NCBI GenBank assembly: GCA_017646485.1
Contig: JAGCML010000221.1
Span: 1 to 8,182, forward strand
DNA: 8,182 bases
Direction: 5' to 3'
Source: Kiritimatiellia bacterium
Lineage (GTDB): Bacteria; Verrucomicrobiota; Kiritimatiellia; RFP12; DVOR01
Below, piece by piece: positions 1 through 6,429 of this stretch. Positions within the stretch are counted from its first letter, which is position 1. Every line of letters starts with the position of its first letter. The position numbers and the translations under genes were made by a program. The notes under the pieces were generated by a model. The model was not told the origin of the DNA. It saw nothing but the letters and a program-made list of their open reading frames with translations, and made no database searches.

Positions 1-305
1 TCGCCCGAGCGTTTGGTATCACACGAACGGTGACAAGCCCCACCTTTACATTGGCCAATGAATACCCAATGCCGAACGGTGGCAAATTGGTGCATTACGA
101 TCTCTATCGGTTAGCCTCTCCCTCTGGACTTTACGACTTAGGCTTTGAAGATGCGCTGGAGTATGGCGCTCGTCTTGCCATTGAGTGGCCTGAAAAAGCA
201 CAAGCCGTCTTAGACCTTGAGGTTCCAAACCGCCTTCGATTGAATCTGACGACAGATGAAGCTGGCATTCGTCATGCAGAATTGCTAAAGGAGCAATTAT
301 CATGA
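1..305 (+). CDS. tsaE: TsaE, tRNA t6A biosynthesis ATPase (3' part, 5' end outside window)
   Basis: TsaE is the small P-loop ATPase that works with TsaB and TsaD to add the threonylcarbamoyl group to A37 of tRNAs that read ANN codons; it acts in the cytoplasm. About 100 residues are visible, reading in frame from base 3. They show the family core: TVTSPTFTL near the start, then HYDLYRL, the LGFED segment, and IEWPEKA, which carries the conserved acidic residue of the Walker B-like position. TsaE proteins are usually about 150 aa, so roughly the first third, including the Walker A loop, lies upstream of the window. A GTG at position 30 could be mistaken for a start, but the frame stays open and family-like before it (ARAFGITRT), so the gene is truncated by the window edge. 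Its stop overlaps the nadA start in ATGA, suggesting co-transcription and translational coupling. Confidence 0.93.
   Translation, partial: ARAFGITRTVTSPTFTLANEYPMPNGGKLVHYDLYRLASPSGLYDLGFEDALEYGARLAIEWPEKAQAVLDLEVPNRLRLNLTTDEAGIRHAELLKEQLS
287..293 (+). promoter_or_regulatory. Shine-Dalgarno site for nadA
   Basis: AAAGGAG lies inside the last codons of tsaE, 8 nt before the nadA ATG at 302. This is a strong ribosome binding site at ideal spacing and fixes the nadA start. It also means nadA need not depend only on re-initiation after tsaE. Confidence 0.85.
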
Positions 306-1348
306 ACAATTTAGCTGTGCGCGAAGCAATTGAACGCCTCCGTGAATCGTGGGGCGATCGTTTATTGATTTTGGGACACCACTATCAAGATTCTGAAGTT
401 GTAGCCTACTGCGATGCCGTGGGGGACTCCTTAGAACTCTCTCGTTTGGCGGCAGCGTCCAAAGCTGAACGCATTATCTTCTGTGGCGTTCGCTTTATGG
501 CCGAGACAGCAGATATTCTCATTCGTGATGAGAAGGGGTTGCCTTGCGGTCGTAGCGTGTGGCAACCTGCCCCTGATGCAGGATGCCCTATGGCTGATAT
601 GGCTGATGGTGAATCATTGGAAGCGGCATGGCAGTATCTCGCAACGCTTTGCGATGATCGTCCGTTAACACCGATTGTGTATGTTAATTCCAATGCCGAA
701 GTCAAAGCGGTTTGCGGAAAACATGGCGGTTCTGCGTGCACGTCTGGCAATGGGTTGCGCGTCGTAAAGCACTTTTTGTCGCTCGGCCATCGCATTCTCT
801 TTGCGCCAGACCAACACCTCTGCACCAATATCATGCGCGAATTGGGTTATCCGCCAGAGGCGGTTGCGACTTGGCATCGCAAATTGCCCAATGGTGGCCT
901 CTCCAAGGAACAGGTCCAAGCCGCACGCCTTATCGCATGGGATGGCTGCTGTCCTATTCACGCAAGCTATACGGTTGATGATGTCGCAACTGCACGGGCC
1001 ACCTATCCTGGCGCAGAGCTTCTCAGTCCTCCGGAAGCACCTGCCGCTGTGGCCTCCCTGGCTGATCAAACAGGTTCAACCAAGGGGATTATTGAAACCA
1101 TTGCTCGTGCTGAACCCAACCAGACCTTTATCGTTGGCACAGAGGAACACCTCGTTCGCCGTTTAGCGAATCGTAAGGAACCCAAAGTGGTTTCGTTGCG
1201 CCCGATTATCTGTGAAGATATGGGCTTAACGACACTGGAGCAAATCCTCAATGTGTTGCAAAACTGGGATGAAGCGTGTTGCGTCAAAGTGAAGGACGAA
1301 CTCGTTTTAGATGCACGCGCCTGCGTTGAACGCATGTTAGCGCTCTAA
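302..1348 (+). CDS. nadA: Quinolinate synthase NadA
   Basis: NadA is a [4Fe-4S] enzyme that condenses iminoaspartate with dihydroxyacetone phosphate to make quinolinate, the precursor of NAD. The 348-aa product shows the expected three-fold repeat architecture: ILGHHYQ (residues 23-29), GDSLELSR (41-48), GVRFMAETADIL (62-73), VYVNSNAEVKAVCG (126-139), FAPDQHL (167-173), and GTEEHL (279-284). The three cluster ligands can be assigned as Cys95 (DAGCPMAD), Cys217 (WDGCCPIH) and Cys304 (IICEDMGL), in line with the E. coli ligands Cys113, Cys200 and Cys297. It is the long form, with an added segment of about 20 residues (about 181-205) before WDGCC that compact NadA enzymes such as E. coli's lack. 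The protein has 14 cysteines, including the pairs 216/217 and 326/327. NadB or aspartate dehydrogenase, needed to supply iminoaspartate, is not in the window. The start is fixed by the AAAGGAG site and the ATGA overlap with tsaE. Confidence 0.96.
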   Translation: MNNLAVREAIERLRESWGDRLLILGHHYQDSEVVAYCDAVGDSLELSRLAAASKAERIIFCGVRFMAETADILIRDEKGLPCGRSVWQPAPDAGCPMADMADGESLEAAWQYLATLCDDRPLTPIVYVNSNAEVKAVCGKHGGSACTSGNGLRVVKHFLSLGHRILFAPDQHLCTNIMRELGYPPEAVATWHRKLPNGGLSKEQVQAARLIAWDGCCPIHASYTVDDVATARATYPGAELLSPPEAPAAVASLADQTGSTKGIIETIARAEPNQTFIVGTEEHLVRRLANRKEPKVVSLRPIICEDMGLTTLEQILNVLQNWDEACCVKVKDELVLDARACVERMLAL

Positions 1349-1380
1349 TGTTAGCACGCGAATCCCTAAGCACCAAATAA

Positions 1381-1413
1381 GAAGCGAGGCATACTGAATG
1401 TATGCCTCGCTTC
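1381..1413. terminator. Hairpin terminator between converging genes, probably bidirectional
   Basis: A perfect 14-bp stem (1381-1394 with 1400-1413, starting GAAGCGAGGC) closes a 5-nt loop, TGAAT. It sits in the 89-nt gap between the end of nadA (plus strand) and the end of the 139-aa gene (minus strand). Read on the minus strand the stem is followed by TTATTTGG, a short T-rich tail; on the plus strand it is followed by ATGTTTAAA, which is weaker. Position and symmetry argue for termination of both transcripts, with the minus-strand reading closer to a classical intrinsic terminator. Confidence 0.75.
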
Positions 1414-1437
1414 ATGTTTAAAGAGGTGCGTAAAGAC

Positions 1438-1857
1438 TTACAAATCTTCAAAGAAGGCCTTCGCTTCAGCCAATTTACGATTTGCCGCATTAAGCGTGGC
1501 TTCAGAGAACTCGTCCAAGGGACCTTTGATCTGCAACATTAGTGCGCCTTCCACGCCAAATTCTTTGCAAACAACGGTAATCCCATCCAACCAATCGGCC
1601 AAATTAAAGAGCGCCAAGGCATCTTCTGCACTCTGCACGGGCGGCAATTCAAGGGCGACAGAGAGAGCGAATCGATGACGACCTTGCGAAATTTCTGCAT
1701 CGTCAATCAATTCAAGCGTGCCAGCATGACGGGCATCACGAACATAGGTCCATGCCATGTAACCGGGGGCATCGGCAAACACCTCAAAGTGTTGGCATGC
1801 CTTCAACCACGTTTCGGCTACACTTCGTGCAACGGTCATATCCTTCACCTTACTCAT
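1438..1857 (-). CDS. Unknown 139-aa cytoplasmic protein, possibly YbjN/CesT-like fold
   Basis: I do not recognise this protein with confidence. It has no signal peptide or membrane segment. It reads as an alpha-beta protein: an N-terminal helix (VARSVAETWLKACQHF, residues 9-24), a strand-rich middle containing RFALSVALELPPV (62-74), a helix (ALALFNLADWLDGITVVCKEFG, about 80-101), a strand GALMLQIKG (104-112), and a charged C-terminal helix ending KLAEAKAFFEDL. The pattern of helix, strands, then LFNLADWLD followed by a short hydrophobic strand and a long helix resembles the YbjN/type III secretion chaperone-like fold; this is a fold-level impression, not a family call. ATG is preceded by GGAAGGAG. 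The start overlaps the stop of the upstream exported GHL10 gene by 4 nt (ATGA), so the two are probably co-translated. It is the last gene of the infA unit and ends at the hairpin terminator. Confidence 0.8.
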   Translation of the reverse strand: MSKVKDMTVARSVAETWLKACQHFEVFADAPGYMAWTYVRDARHAGTLELIDDAEISQGRHRFALSVALELPPVQSAEDALALFNLADWLDGITVVCKEFGVEGALMLQIKGPLDEFSEATLNAANRKLAEAKAFFEDL

Positions 1858-3761
1858 TGCTTGGTCACTCCTTCCGAAAGAATCGGCAAAATGTTCTGAC
1901 GCAGATTCTCGTCTAAATCAAAAAGGGCGAAGCCTTTACACTTCATGCGACGAATCACGTCAATTTGTTGCAACACTTCAATCGCATCCAAACGACTCTC
2001 TGCCGCAGTAACGCCAATGCCACTAATAATCTTTGTCGCCAAACGCGGGTCAGCCGTTTGTGTCCCCAACCAAGACTTTAACGCCTCCATGTTCTCCGTG
2101 TAATTCATGGGAAGTGCGTAATCAATCAAGCCCGTACGCAACCAAGAGATCCAATCCTGCCCGACGCTATTCACGCAAGAGGGATACTTGCCATAGACTG
2201 CGGCCGAAAGTTCCACGCCTGGCGTCTGCTTCCGCAATAAAGCACGAATCTCCAATACCGTTTCTGCTACCTGCGCTTCGCGCCAATTCAAAAATGCAGT
2301 ACGATGCGCGCCATTGGCATCTGTTACACAGGTAGGCCAATTGGTGGTCTTGCCATGCTTTGCCTCAAAGCGTGCACGGGTGCGCGGTCCCAGGGAGGAG
2401 GGTAAGTCGGGGAAACGAATAAAGTCCAAATGCACACCATCCACACCAGCCCGTGCTAATTCTACCGTGGCGCGACACAAATACTTCCGCACTTCGGGAT
2501 GGGTCGGGTCAAGCCATCTCAACTCTTTGCCGCTCACATCTTGAAGCGTCCACCCTTTTCGTTGAAACTCCTCAACCGCCTCCTTAGCCGCATTTGTACA
2601 CGAATAGCACAAAATCCACGCATGCACCCGTACGCCATACTTACGGCAAGCCGCCACCGCTTCACGCAGCGCATCCCCAGCAAGACGTTGCGGCAACACT
2701 TTGGAGGGATACAAAGCAAACGCAGCCCCTGCAACATTCACATAGATATCCGTAATGCCTGCCTGCGCAAGCATCTTTGCAGTCCGTGGCCAATCACCGG
2801 GATAAAGTCCACGCCCCGAATGATCCCACACCCCTTTAATCTCACCCGAACGCGCCCAATAGGTCATGCCATACGTGCGATTCACGCAATCTCGTAAATC
2901 ACACGCATTCTGATAGGCCAAATAGCCACGCTTTTGTCGAATGGATTGTTGGGTCATCTCCCACAATGACCGAATAAAATCATTCGCACGCTCAATCTGT
3001 TCGCGGCGCGCGGAGGTCTTTGGGAGGGTATTGGTGCGGATTAAAAGCGACCCATCTGTTACGGGCTTCACCGCAATCTGCATCATGTGTCGTGCAGCTT
3101 GCAACCAAACATCTGGATGAGATTCTGCTGCGATGGCCAAGAGTAAGCGTTGTTTCGCCGCTTCATCTCCATCCCCAGTGAGCACGTGCGTCATCCAATA
3201 GGAACCCCGTGCCGTGCGCCACCAGGCCACATCTGTCCGCTTCCCTGCGCGATTCGACCACCATGCCAAGGGCGTTGTGCTCGCCTGCGTCGCAGCGACC
3301 GTAAAGAGATTGGAGCTCGTTTGAAGTACCGTTGTGGGAGCGCCCTTTGGGCGTTGTTCGCCAAAGGTCATCAAACTCCACGCTCCATTATCATCGCGCT
3401 TATAAGAAACTGGCTTTAACCCAAACAAGGCGGCCAACTCTTTCGAGGCAGAATAGCACACCACGACCCGCGTCCCACGGGCCATCAATTTCTGGAGGGT
3501 GGTAATAACAGTGGCAGGGGGTTGGTCACAATAGACCAAAACCAACAACTTATAGGCTGCCGAGGGGGAGAGTTGGGCATCTGAAATGAGGTCAGCCTCA
3601 ACGCCAGCCTCAACATACCAACGCTGTGCAAGGGTTGCGACCGACTTTGAATAACGTCTTTCGCCCTCTTTAACAGAAAGTTCACCATGGACTACAGCAA
3701 TTGCCGCAGCCCGCACCCACCATGCGAAAAGCAGGATAAAAAGCGTAAGGAAAAAACGCAA
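1854..3761 (-). CDS. Exported GHL10-family glycosidase-like protein with N-terminal extra domain
   Basis: This 635-aa protein begins with a clear signal peptide (residues 1-20, hydrophobic FFLTLFILLFAWWV, then RAAA as the likely signal peptidase I site; no lipobox). Residues about 21-240 form a separate region with strand-like LLVLVYC (72-78) and GTRVVVCYSASKELAALFG (96-114), like a glutamine-amidotransferase-type Rossmann domain without an obvious catalytic triad. Residues about 305-630 match the glycosyl hydrolase-like 10 (DUF187) TIM barrel: IKGVWDHSGRG (308-318), GVRVHAWIL (376-384), VDGVHLDFIRFP (440-451), and DWISWLRTGLIDYALPMNY (536-554). E. coli DigH (YddW) of this family cuts peptidoglycan strands lacking stem peptides, so an envelope glycan substrate is plausible but inferred. 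The start is TTG, 5 nt after infA; an in-frame TAA at 3776-3774 rules out a much longer product, and AAGG lies 10 nt upstream. It has eleven cysteines, unusual for an exported protein. Confidence 0.9.
   Translation of the reverse strand: MRFFLTLFILLFAWWVRAAAIAVVHGELSVKEGERRYSKSVATLAQRWYVEAGVEADLISDAQLSPSAAYKLLVLVYCDQPPATVITTLQKLMARGTRVVVCYSASKELAALFGLKPVSYKRDDNGAWSLMTFGEQRPKGAPTTVLQTSSNLFTVAATQASTTPLAWWSNRAGKRTDVAWWRTARGSYWMTHVLTGDGDEAAKQRLLLAIAAESHPDVWLQAARHMMQIAVKPVTDGSLLIRTNTLPKTSARREQIERANDFIRSLWEMTQQSIRQKRGYLAYQNACDLRDCVNRTYGMTYWARSGEIKGVWDHSGRGLYPGDWPRTAKMLAQAGITDIYVNVAGAAFALYPSKVLPQRLAGDALREAVAACRKYGVRVHAWILCYSCTNAAKEAVEEFQRKGWTLQDVSGKELRWLDPTHPEVRKYLCRATVELARAGVDGVHLDFIRFPDLPSSLGPRTRARFEAKHGKTTNWPTCVTDANGAHRTAFLNWREAQVAETVLEIRALLRKQTPGVELSAAVYGKYPSCVNSVGQDWISWLRTGLIDYALPMNYTENMEALKSWLGTQTADPRLATKIISGIGVTAAESRLDAIEVLQQIDVIRRMKCKGFALFDLDENLRQNILPILSEGVTKQ
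1868..1875 (-). promoter_or_regulatory. Shine-Dalgarno site for the 139-aa gene
   Basis: On the minus strand GGAAGGAG lies 10 nt before the ATG at 1857, inside the last codons of the GHL10 gene. It supports the chosen start, which otherwise would rest on the ATGA overlap alone. Confidence 0.7.
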
Positions 3762-3766
3762 AGGAA

Positions 3767-3988
3767 TTACGCCTTATGACGATAAATGATACGTCCCTTG
3801 GTCAAATCGTAGGGAGAGATTTCAAGCGTAACCTTGTCACCCGTTGCAATCTTGATGAAAAACTTCCGCATCTTACCGGAAATGTGTGCCAATACTTCAT
3901 GACCATTTTCTAAACGGACACGATACATCGTGGCAGGAAGCACCTTCACCACTACGCCATTGACTTCAATTGCATCATCACTTGCCAT
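3767..3988 (-). CDS. infA: Translation initiation factor IF-1
   Basis: IF-1 binds the A site of the 30S subunit and helps IF-2 and IF-3 select the initiator tRNA. The 73-aa product is a single OB-fold S1-like domain of exactly the usual length. It shows the hallmark segments [36 protein letters not shown] (described here as residues 7-42, with [15 protein letters not shown] as the core) and the C-terminal [15 protein letters not shown]. The common MRxNFI segment reads MRKFFIKI, a mild variation. The ATG has AAAGGA 8 nt upstream. The gene stands apart from any ribosomal protein genes and heads a unit with an exported GHL10 protein 5 nt downstream. Two promoter candidates precede it. Confidence 0.97.
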   Translation of the reverse strand: MASDDAIEVNGVVVKVLPATMYRVRLENGHEVLAHISGKMRKFFIKIATGDKVTLEISPYDLTKGRIIYRHKA

Positions 3989-3996
3989 TAATTCAT

Positions 3997-4002
3997 TCCT
4001 TT
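3997..4002 (-). promoter_or_regulatory. Shine-Dalgarno site for infA
   Basis: On the minus strand AAAGGA lies 8 nt before the infA ATG at 3988. A second ATG falls between them and would encode only two residues before TAA, but it is too close to the AAAGGA to be used. Confidence 0.8.
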
Positions 4003-4033
4003 AATAAACGAACATCAGATCTGAAAGTCCAAT

Positions 4034-4063
4034 AGCATACCATGATTTCCCCCTACTCTGCAA
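4034..4063 (-). promoter_or_regulatory. Second, weaker sigma70-type promoter candidate for infA
   Basis: On the minus strand TTGCAG (4063-4058) is separated by 18 nt from TATGCT (4039-4034). Each hexamer matches the consensus only partly (3 of 6 and 4 of 6). If active it would give a leader of about 40 nt before infA, downstream of and in tandem with the better promoter at 4093-4121. Confidence 0.35.
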
Positions 4064-4092
4064 CCTCTTGTCGGCGAATCTAACAATAAATC

Positions 4093-4121
4093 ATTATAAA
4101 ACATCACTTTAATGCGTACAA
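4093..4121 (-). promoter_or_regulatory. infA: Sigma70-type promoter for infA
   Basis: On the minus strand TTGTAC (4121-4116) and a perfect TATAAT (4098-4093) are separated by exactly 17 nt. The expected transcription start is near 4086, giving a leader of about 100 nt before infA. The perfect -10 and ideal spacing make this the strongest promoter signal in the window. It is most likely the promoter of the whole infA-GHL10-139-aa unit. Confidence 0.7.
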
Positions 4122-4246
4122 CGCCCGCCCTTATTCACGTAAAAGCACGCAAGAATGCACCCCTTTTAGAAATCAAAGGGCACGCTTCTATTTTTATGAA
4201 AAGCTGAGGGTTTACCCAAATGATGGGTTATACGGTGATGCTTCGC

Positions 4247-6424
4247 TTACGCATTTGTCATATTGAGTTGCAAACGATGCGCCAAGGTGGTTTGACGCTT
4301 TAATTCTGCATCCGCATGGAGCGTAATCCAAACCGCCTTCGATGAGCCAATCACCACGACCAATTTCTTGCCTCGCGTGATGGCTGTGTAGAGCAAATTC
4401 TTGCGCAAGAGTTTAAAATGATGCGTATGAAGGAGAATAATCACGGCAGGATATTCACTGCCCTGTGACTTATGAATACTCGTCGCATAGGCCAAGGTGA
4501 GTTCATCTAATGCGTCCGCTTCATAATTCACATAACGTCCATCAAAGCAAACGGTTAGTGAACGCTCCGCTTCATCCACCTGAGCGACAATGCCGATATC
4601 ACCATTAAAGACATCTTTGTCATAATTATTGGCGATTTGCATGACGCGATCATTCTTGCGGAAGGGCGTACTGCCGCGCCAAATCGTTTCGCCGGAGGGA
4701 TTCATTTGTTGTTGAACCAAGGCATTCAAACGATCGGTCCCCAGTTCACCCCGACGCATCGGCGTAAGGACTTGTACATCATGAAGCGGATCAAACCCAA
4801 ACTTCGCAGGGATCCGTTGCGTCATCATCTTGAGCAACATCTCTTGCATCTTTTGCGGATCTTGCGCTTCCATAAAGTAGAAGTCACTCTCCGCACCTGG
4901 CGCAGGCTTCTCAAAGGCTTCCCCTTGATTCACATGGTGGGCATTGCGCACAATCAAACCGGAGGCATCTTGACGGAAGATTGTCGTCAAATGTGCGCAA
5001 GGAATCACGCCAGAGGTAATCATATCGGATAAGACATTCCCTGCCCCAACGCTGGGCAACTGGTCAGTATCTCCCACAAAAATCAAAACCGCATGGTCTG
5101 GCAACGCATTCAGGAAGGAGCGTGTCAGAGACGCATCCAACATCGAACTTTCATCCAAGATGAAGATATCCCCTTGGAAGCGATTCTCTGCAGTGTAGAG
5201 GAAATGCCCTGTTTGCGGTTGGTACTTCAACAAACGATGCAACGTGGTCGCAGGAAATCCCGTACTCTCCGTCATGCGTTTAGCAGCACGTCCAGTGGGA
5301 GCCGCCAGAAAAACCCGCAACTTGCGAAAGGCATACACCGAAGCGAGCGCCTTAATAATCGTTGTCTTACCGACACCTGGGCCACCTGTAATGACCGACA
5401 CTTTGTTTTCCAAAGCCATCATTAAGGCTCGCCACTGCGCTGATGCCAGAGAGATGCCCATCTTCGCTTCAGCCCATGCCACCGCTTTATCAGCTTGAAT
5501 CGGCTTAAACAAGGTGCGCGCCTTTAACAACTGGGTCAAACGAAAGGCTATTTGCACCTCATCTTTAAAGTGTTCGGCCAAGTAGACGCGATCTTCTTCC
5601 AACGTCACCACGCCACGTTCCGCATCTGCCGTCAAAGCTTCTGCCAGGCGTTCTATGGGAATATCCAACGCTTCATTCGTCGCAAGAAAGAGTTCGCTCT
5701 GCTTCAAATAGACATGGCCATTATCTTCTGCAGCAGTGTTTAAGCAATGCAGCAAACCTGCCTCAGCGCGCAGTTCCGAATCTTTAGCAATCCCCATCTG
5801 TAAGGCAATGCGATCTGCTGTGAGAAACCCAATGCCACGCACCTCTTCAGCGAGACGATAAGGATTACGTTTCACAATCGCAATTGCATCTGCGCCATAA
5901 CGTCTCCAGATGCGTGCCGCCATTGCGGTGCCAATCCCCTGCGATTGAAGATAAATCATCACATCGTGACTTTGCCGTTGCTCGCTCCAGGACTTCCGAA
6001 TCTCTGTACACTTCTTCCTGCCGAGGCCTGGCACTTCACGCAAACGGTCTGGACGATGGTCCAAGATATGAATCGTATCTGTTCCAAAGCGATTTACAAT
6101 GGCCTCGGCCAATTTAGGCCCAATACCACGAATCAAGCCGCCCGCAAGAAATCTGCGAATCCCTTCTTTGGAGGTGGGAGCCACGCAAGTAATCGTTTCT
6201 GCTTTAAACTGACGCCCGAAGCGTGGGTCTTCTGTCCACGTCCCCTCTGCCGTCAATTCTTCTCCAATCCAAACGGTTGCACACTTGCCCACTACCGTAA
6301 TGCGACGCGTATCCCCTTGTCGTTCTGCCACGGGACGAATCGACAGCACGGTGTATCCATTCTCTTCGTTGCGGAAAAGAATAGACTCTACACTGCCTGA
6401 GATTTGATGTGACGCTTGCGACAT
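4247..6424 (-). CDS. recD2: RecD2-type superfamily 1 5'-3' DNA helicase
   Basis: RecD2 is the RecD-like helicase found in bacteria without RecBCD as a partner; it unwinds DNA 5' to 3' and contributes to repair and replication fork stability. The 725-aa length is typical. Residues 8-80 form the N-terminal OB-like domain (GSVESILFRNEENGYTVL), followed by tandem helix-hairpin-helix motifs (GIGPKLAEAIV, 100-110; VPGLGRKK, 131-138; GIGF, 197-200). Helicase motifs follow in order: Walker A GGPGVGKTT (347-355), APTGRAAKRM (375-384), Walker B LDESSMLD (423-430), GDTDQLPSVG (451-460), TIFRQ (481-485), TSIHKSQGSEYP (648-659), and LYTAITRGKK (678-687). All catalytic motifs are intact. The ATG start places the OB domain correctly at the N terminus. 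It lies 5 nt after bioF but has no recognisable Shine-Dalgarno site; a TATAAT just upstream raises the option of a leaderless transcript. Confidence 0.96.
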   Translation of the reverse strand: MSQASHQISGSVESILFRNEENGYTVLSIRPVAERQGDTRRITVVGKCATVWIGEELTAEGTWTEDPRFGRQFKAETITCVAPTSKEGIRRFLAGGLIRGIGPKLAEAIVNRFGTDTIHILDHRPDRLREVPGLGRKKCTEIRKSWSEQRQSHDVMIYLQSQGIGTAMAARIWRRYGADAIAIVKRNPYRLAEEVRGIGFLTADRIALQMGIAKDSELRAEAGLLHCLNTAAEDNGHVYLKQSELFLATNEALDIPIERLAEALTADAERGVVTLEEDRVYLAEHFKDEVQIAFRLTQLLKARTLFKPIQADKAVAWAEAKMGISLASAQWRALMMALENKVSVITGGPGVGKTTIIKALASVYAFRKLRVFLAAPTGRAAKRMTESTGFPATTLHRLLKYQPQTGHFLYTAENRFQGDIFILDESSMLDASLTRSFLNALPDHAVLIFVGDTDQLPSVGAGNVLSDMITSGVIPCAHLTTIFRQDASGLIVRNAHHVNQGEAFEKPAPGAESDFYFMEAQDPQKMQEMLLKMMTQRIPAKFGFDPLHDVQVLTPMRRGELGTDRLNALVQQQMNPSGETIWRGSTPFRKNDRVMQIANNYDKDVFNGDIGIVAQVDEAERSLTVCFDGRYVNYEADALDELTLAYATSIHKSQGSEYPAVIILLHTHHFKLLRKNLLYTAITRGKKLVVVIGSSKAVWITLHADAELKRQTTLAHRLQLNMTNA

Positions 6425-6429
6425 GGCAA

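Larger units (their letters stand above)
3989..4246. other. 258-nt gene-free region between recD2 and infA
   Basis: This is the largest gap in the window. Its infA-proximal half holds the two promoter candidates and the infA leader. The recD2-proximal half holds only weak hairpins: CCCTTT/AAAGGG with an 8-nt loop at 4161-4180, and ACCCA/TGGGT with a 5-nt loop at 4214-4228. Either could help end the recD2 transcript, but neither is followed by a convincing T run. I see no open frame of note, no tRNA and no riboswitch that I recognise. Confidence 0.6.

Noticed and set aside
406..834. 142-aa minus-strand open frame within nadA
   Set aside because: It is antisense to a gene with strong family motifs, has no SD site or family-like sequence, and is explained by codon use in nadA.
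2499..2897. 132-aa plus-strand open frame inside the GHL10 gene
   Set aside because: It is a shadow of the opposite strand with low-complexity basic composition and no recognisable domain.
3989..3996. Two-residue mini-ORF just before infA as a leader peptide
   Set aside because: Its ATG is too close to the SD site to be read and two codons carry no sign of regulation.
4015..4024. 10-nt palindrome TCAGATCTGA in the infA leader
   Set aside because: It is short, does not extend on either side, and a palindrome of this length is expected by chance in a window of this size.
4161..4180. CCCTTT/AAAGGG hairpin as the recD2 terminator
   Set aside because: The stem is only 6 bp with an 8-nt loop and no direct T run on the minus strand; it is mentioned in the gap entry but not called as a terminator.
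5945..6400. 151-aa plus-strand open frame inside recD2
   Set aside because: It is antisense to the conserved OB and helix-hairpin-helix regions of RecD2 and has no protein-like motifs.
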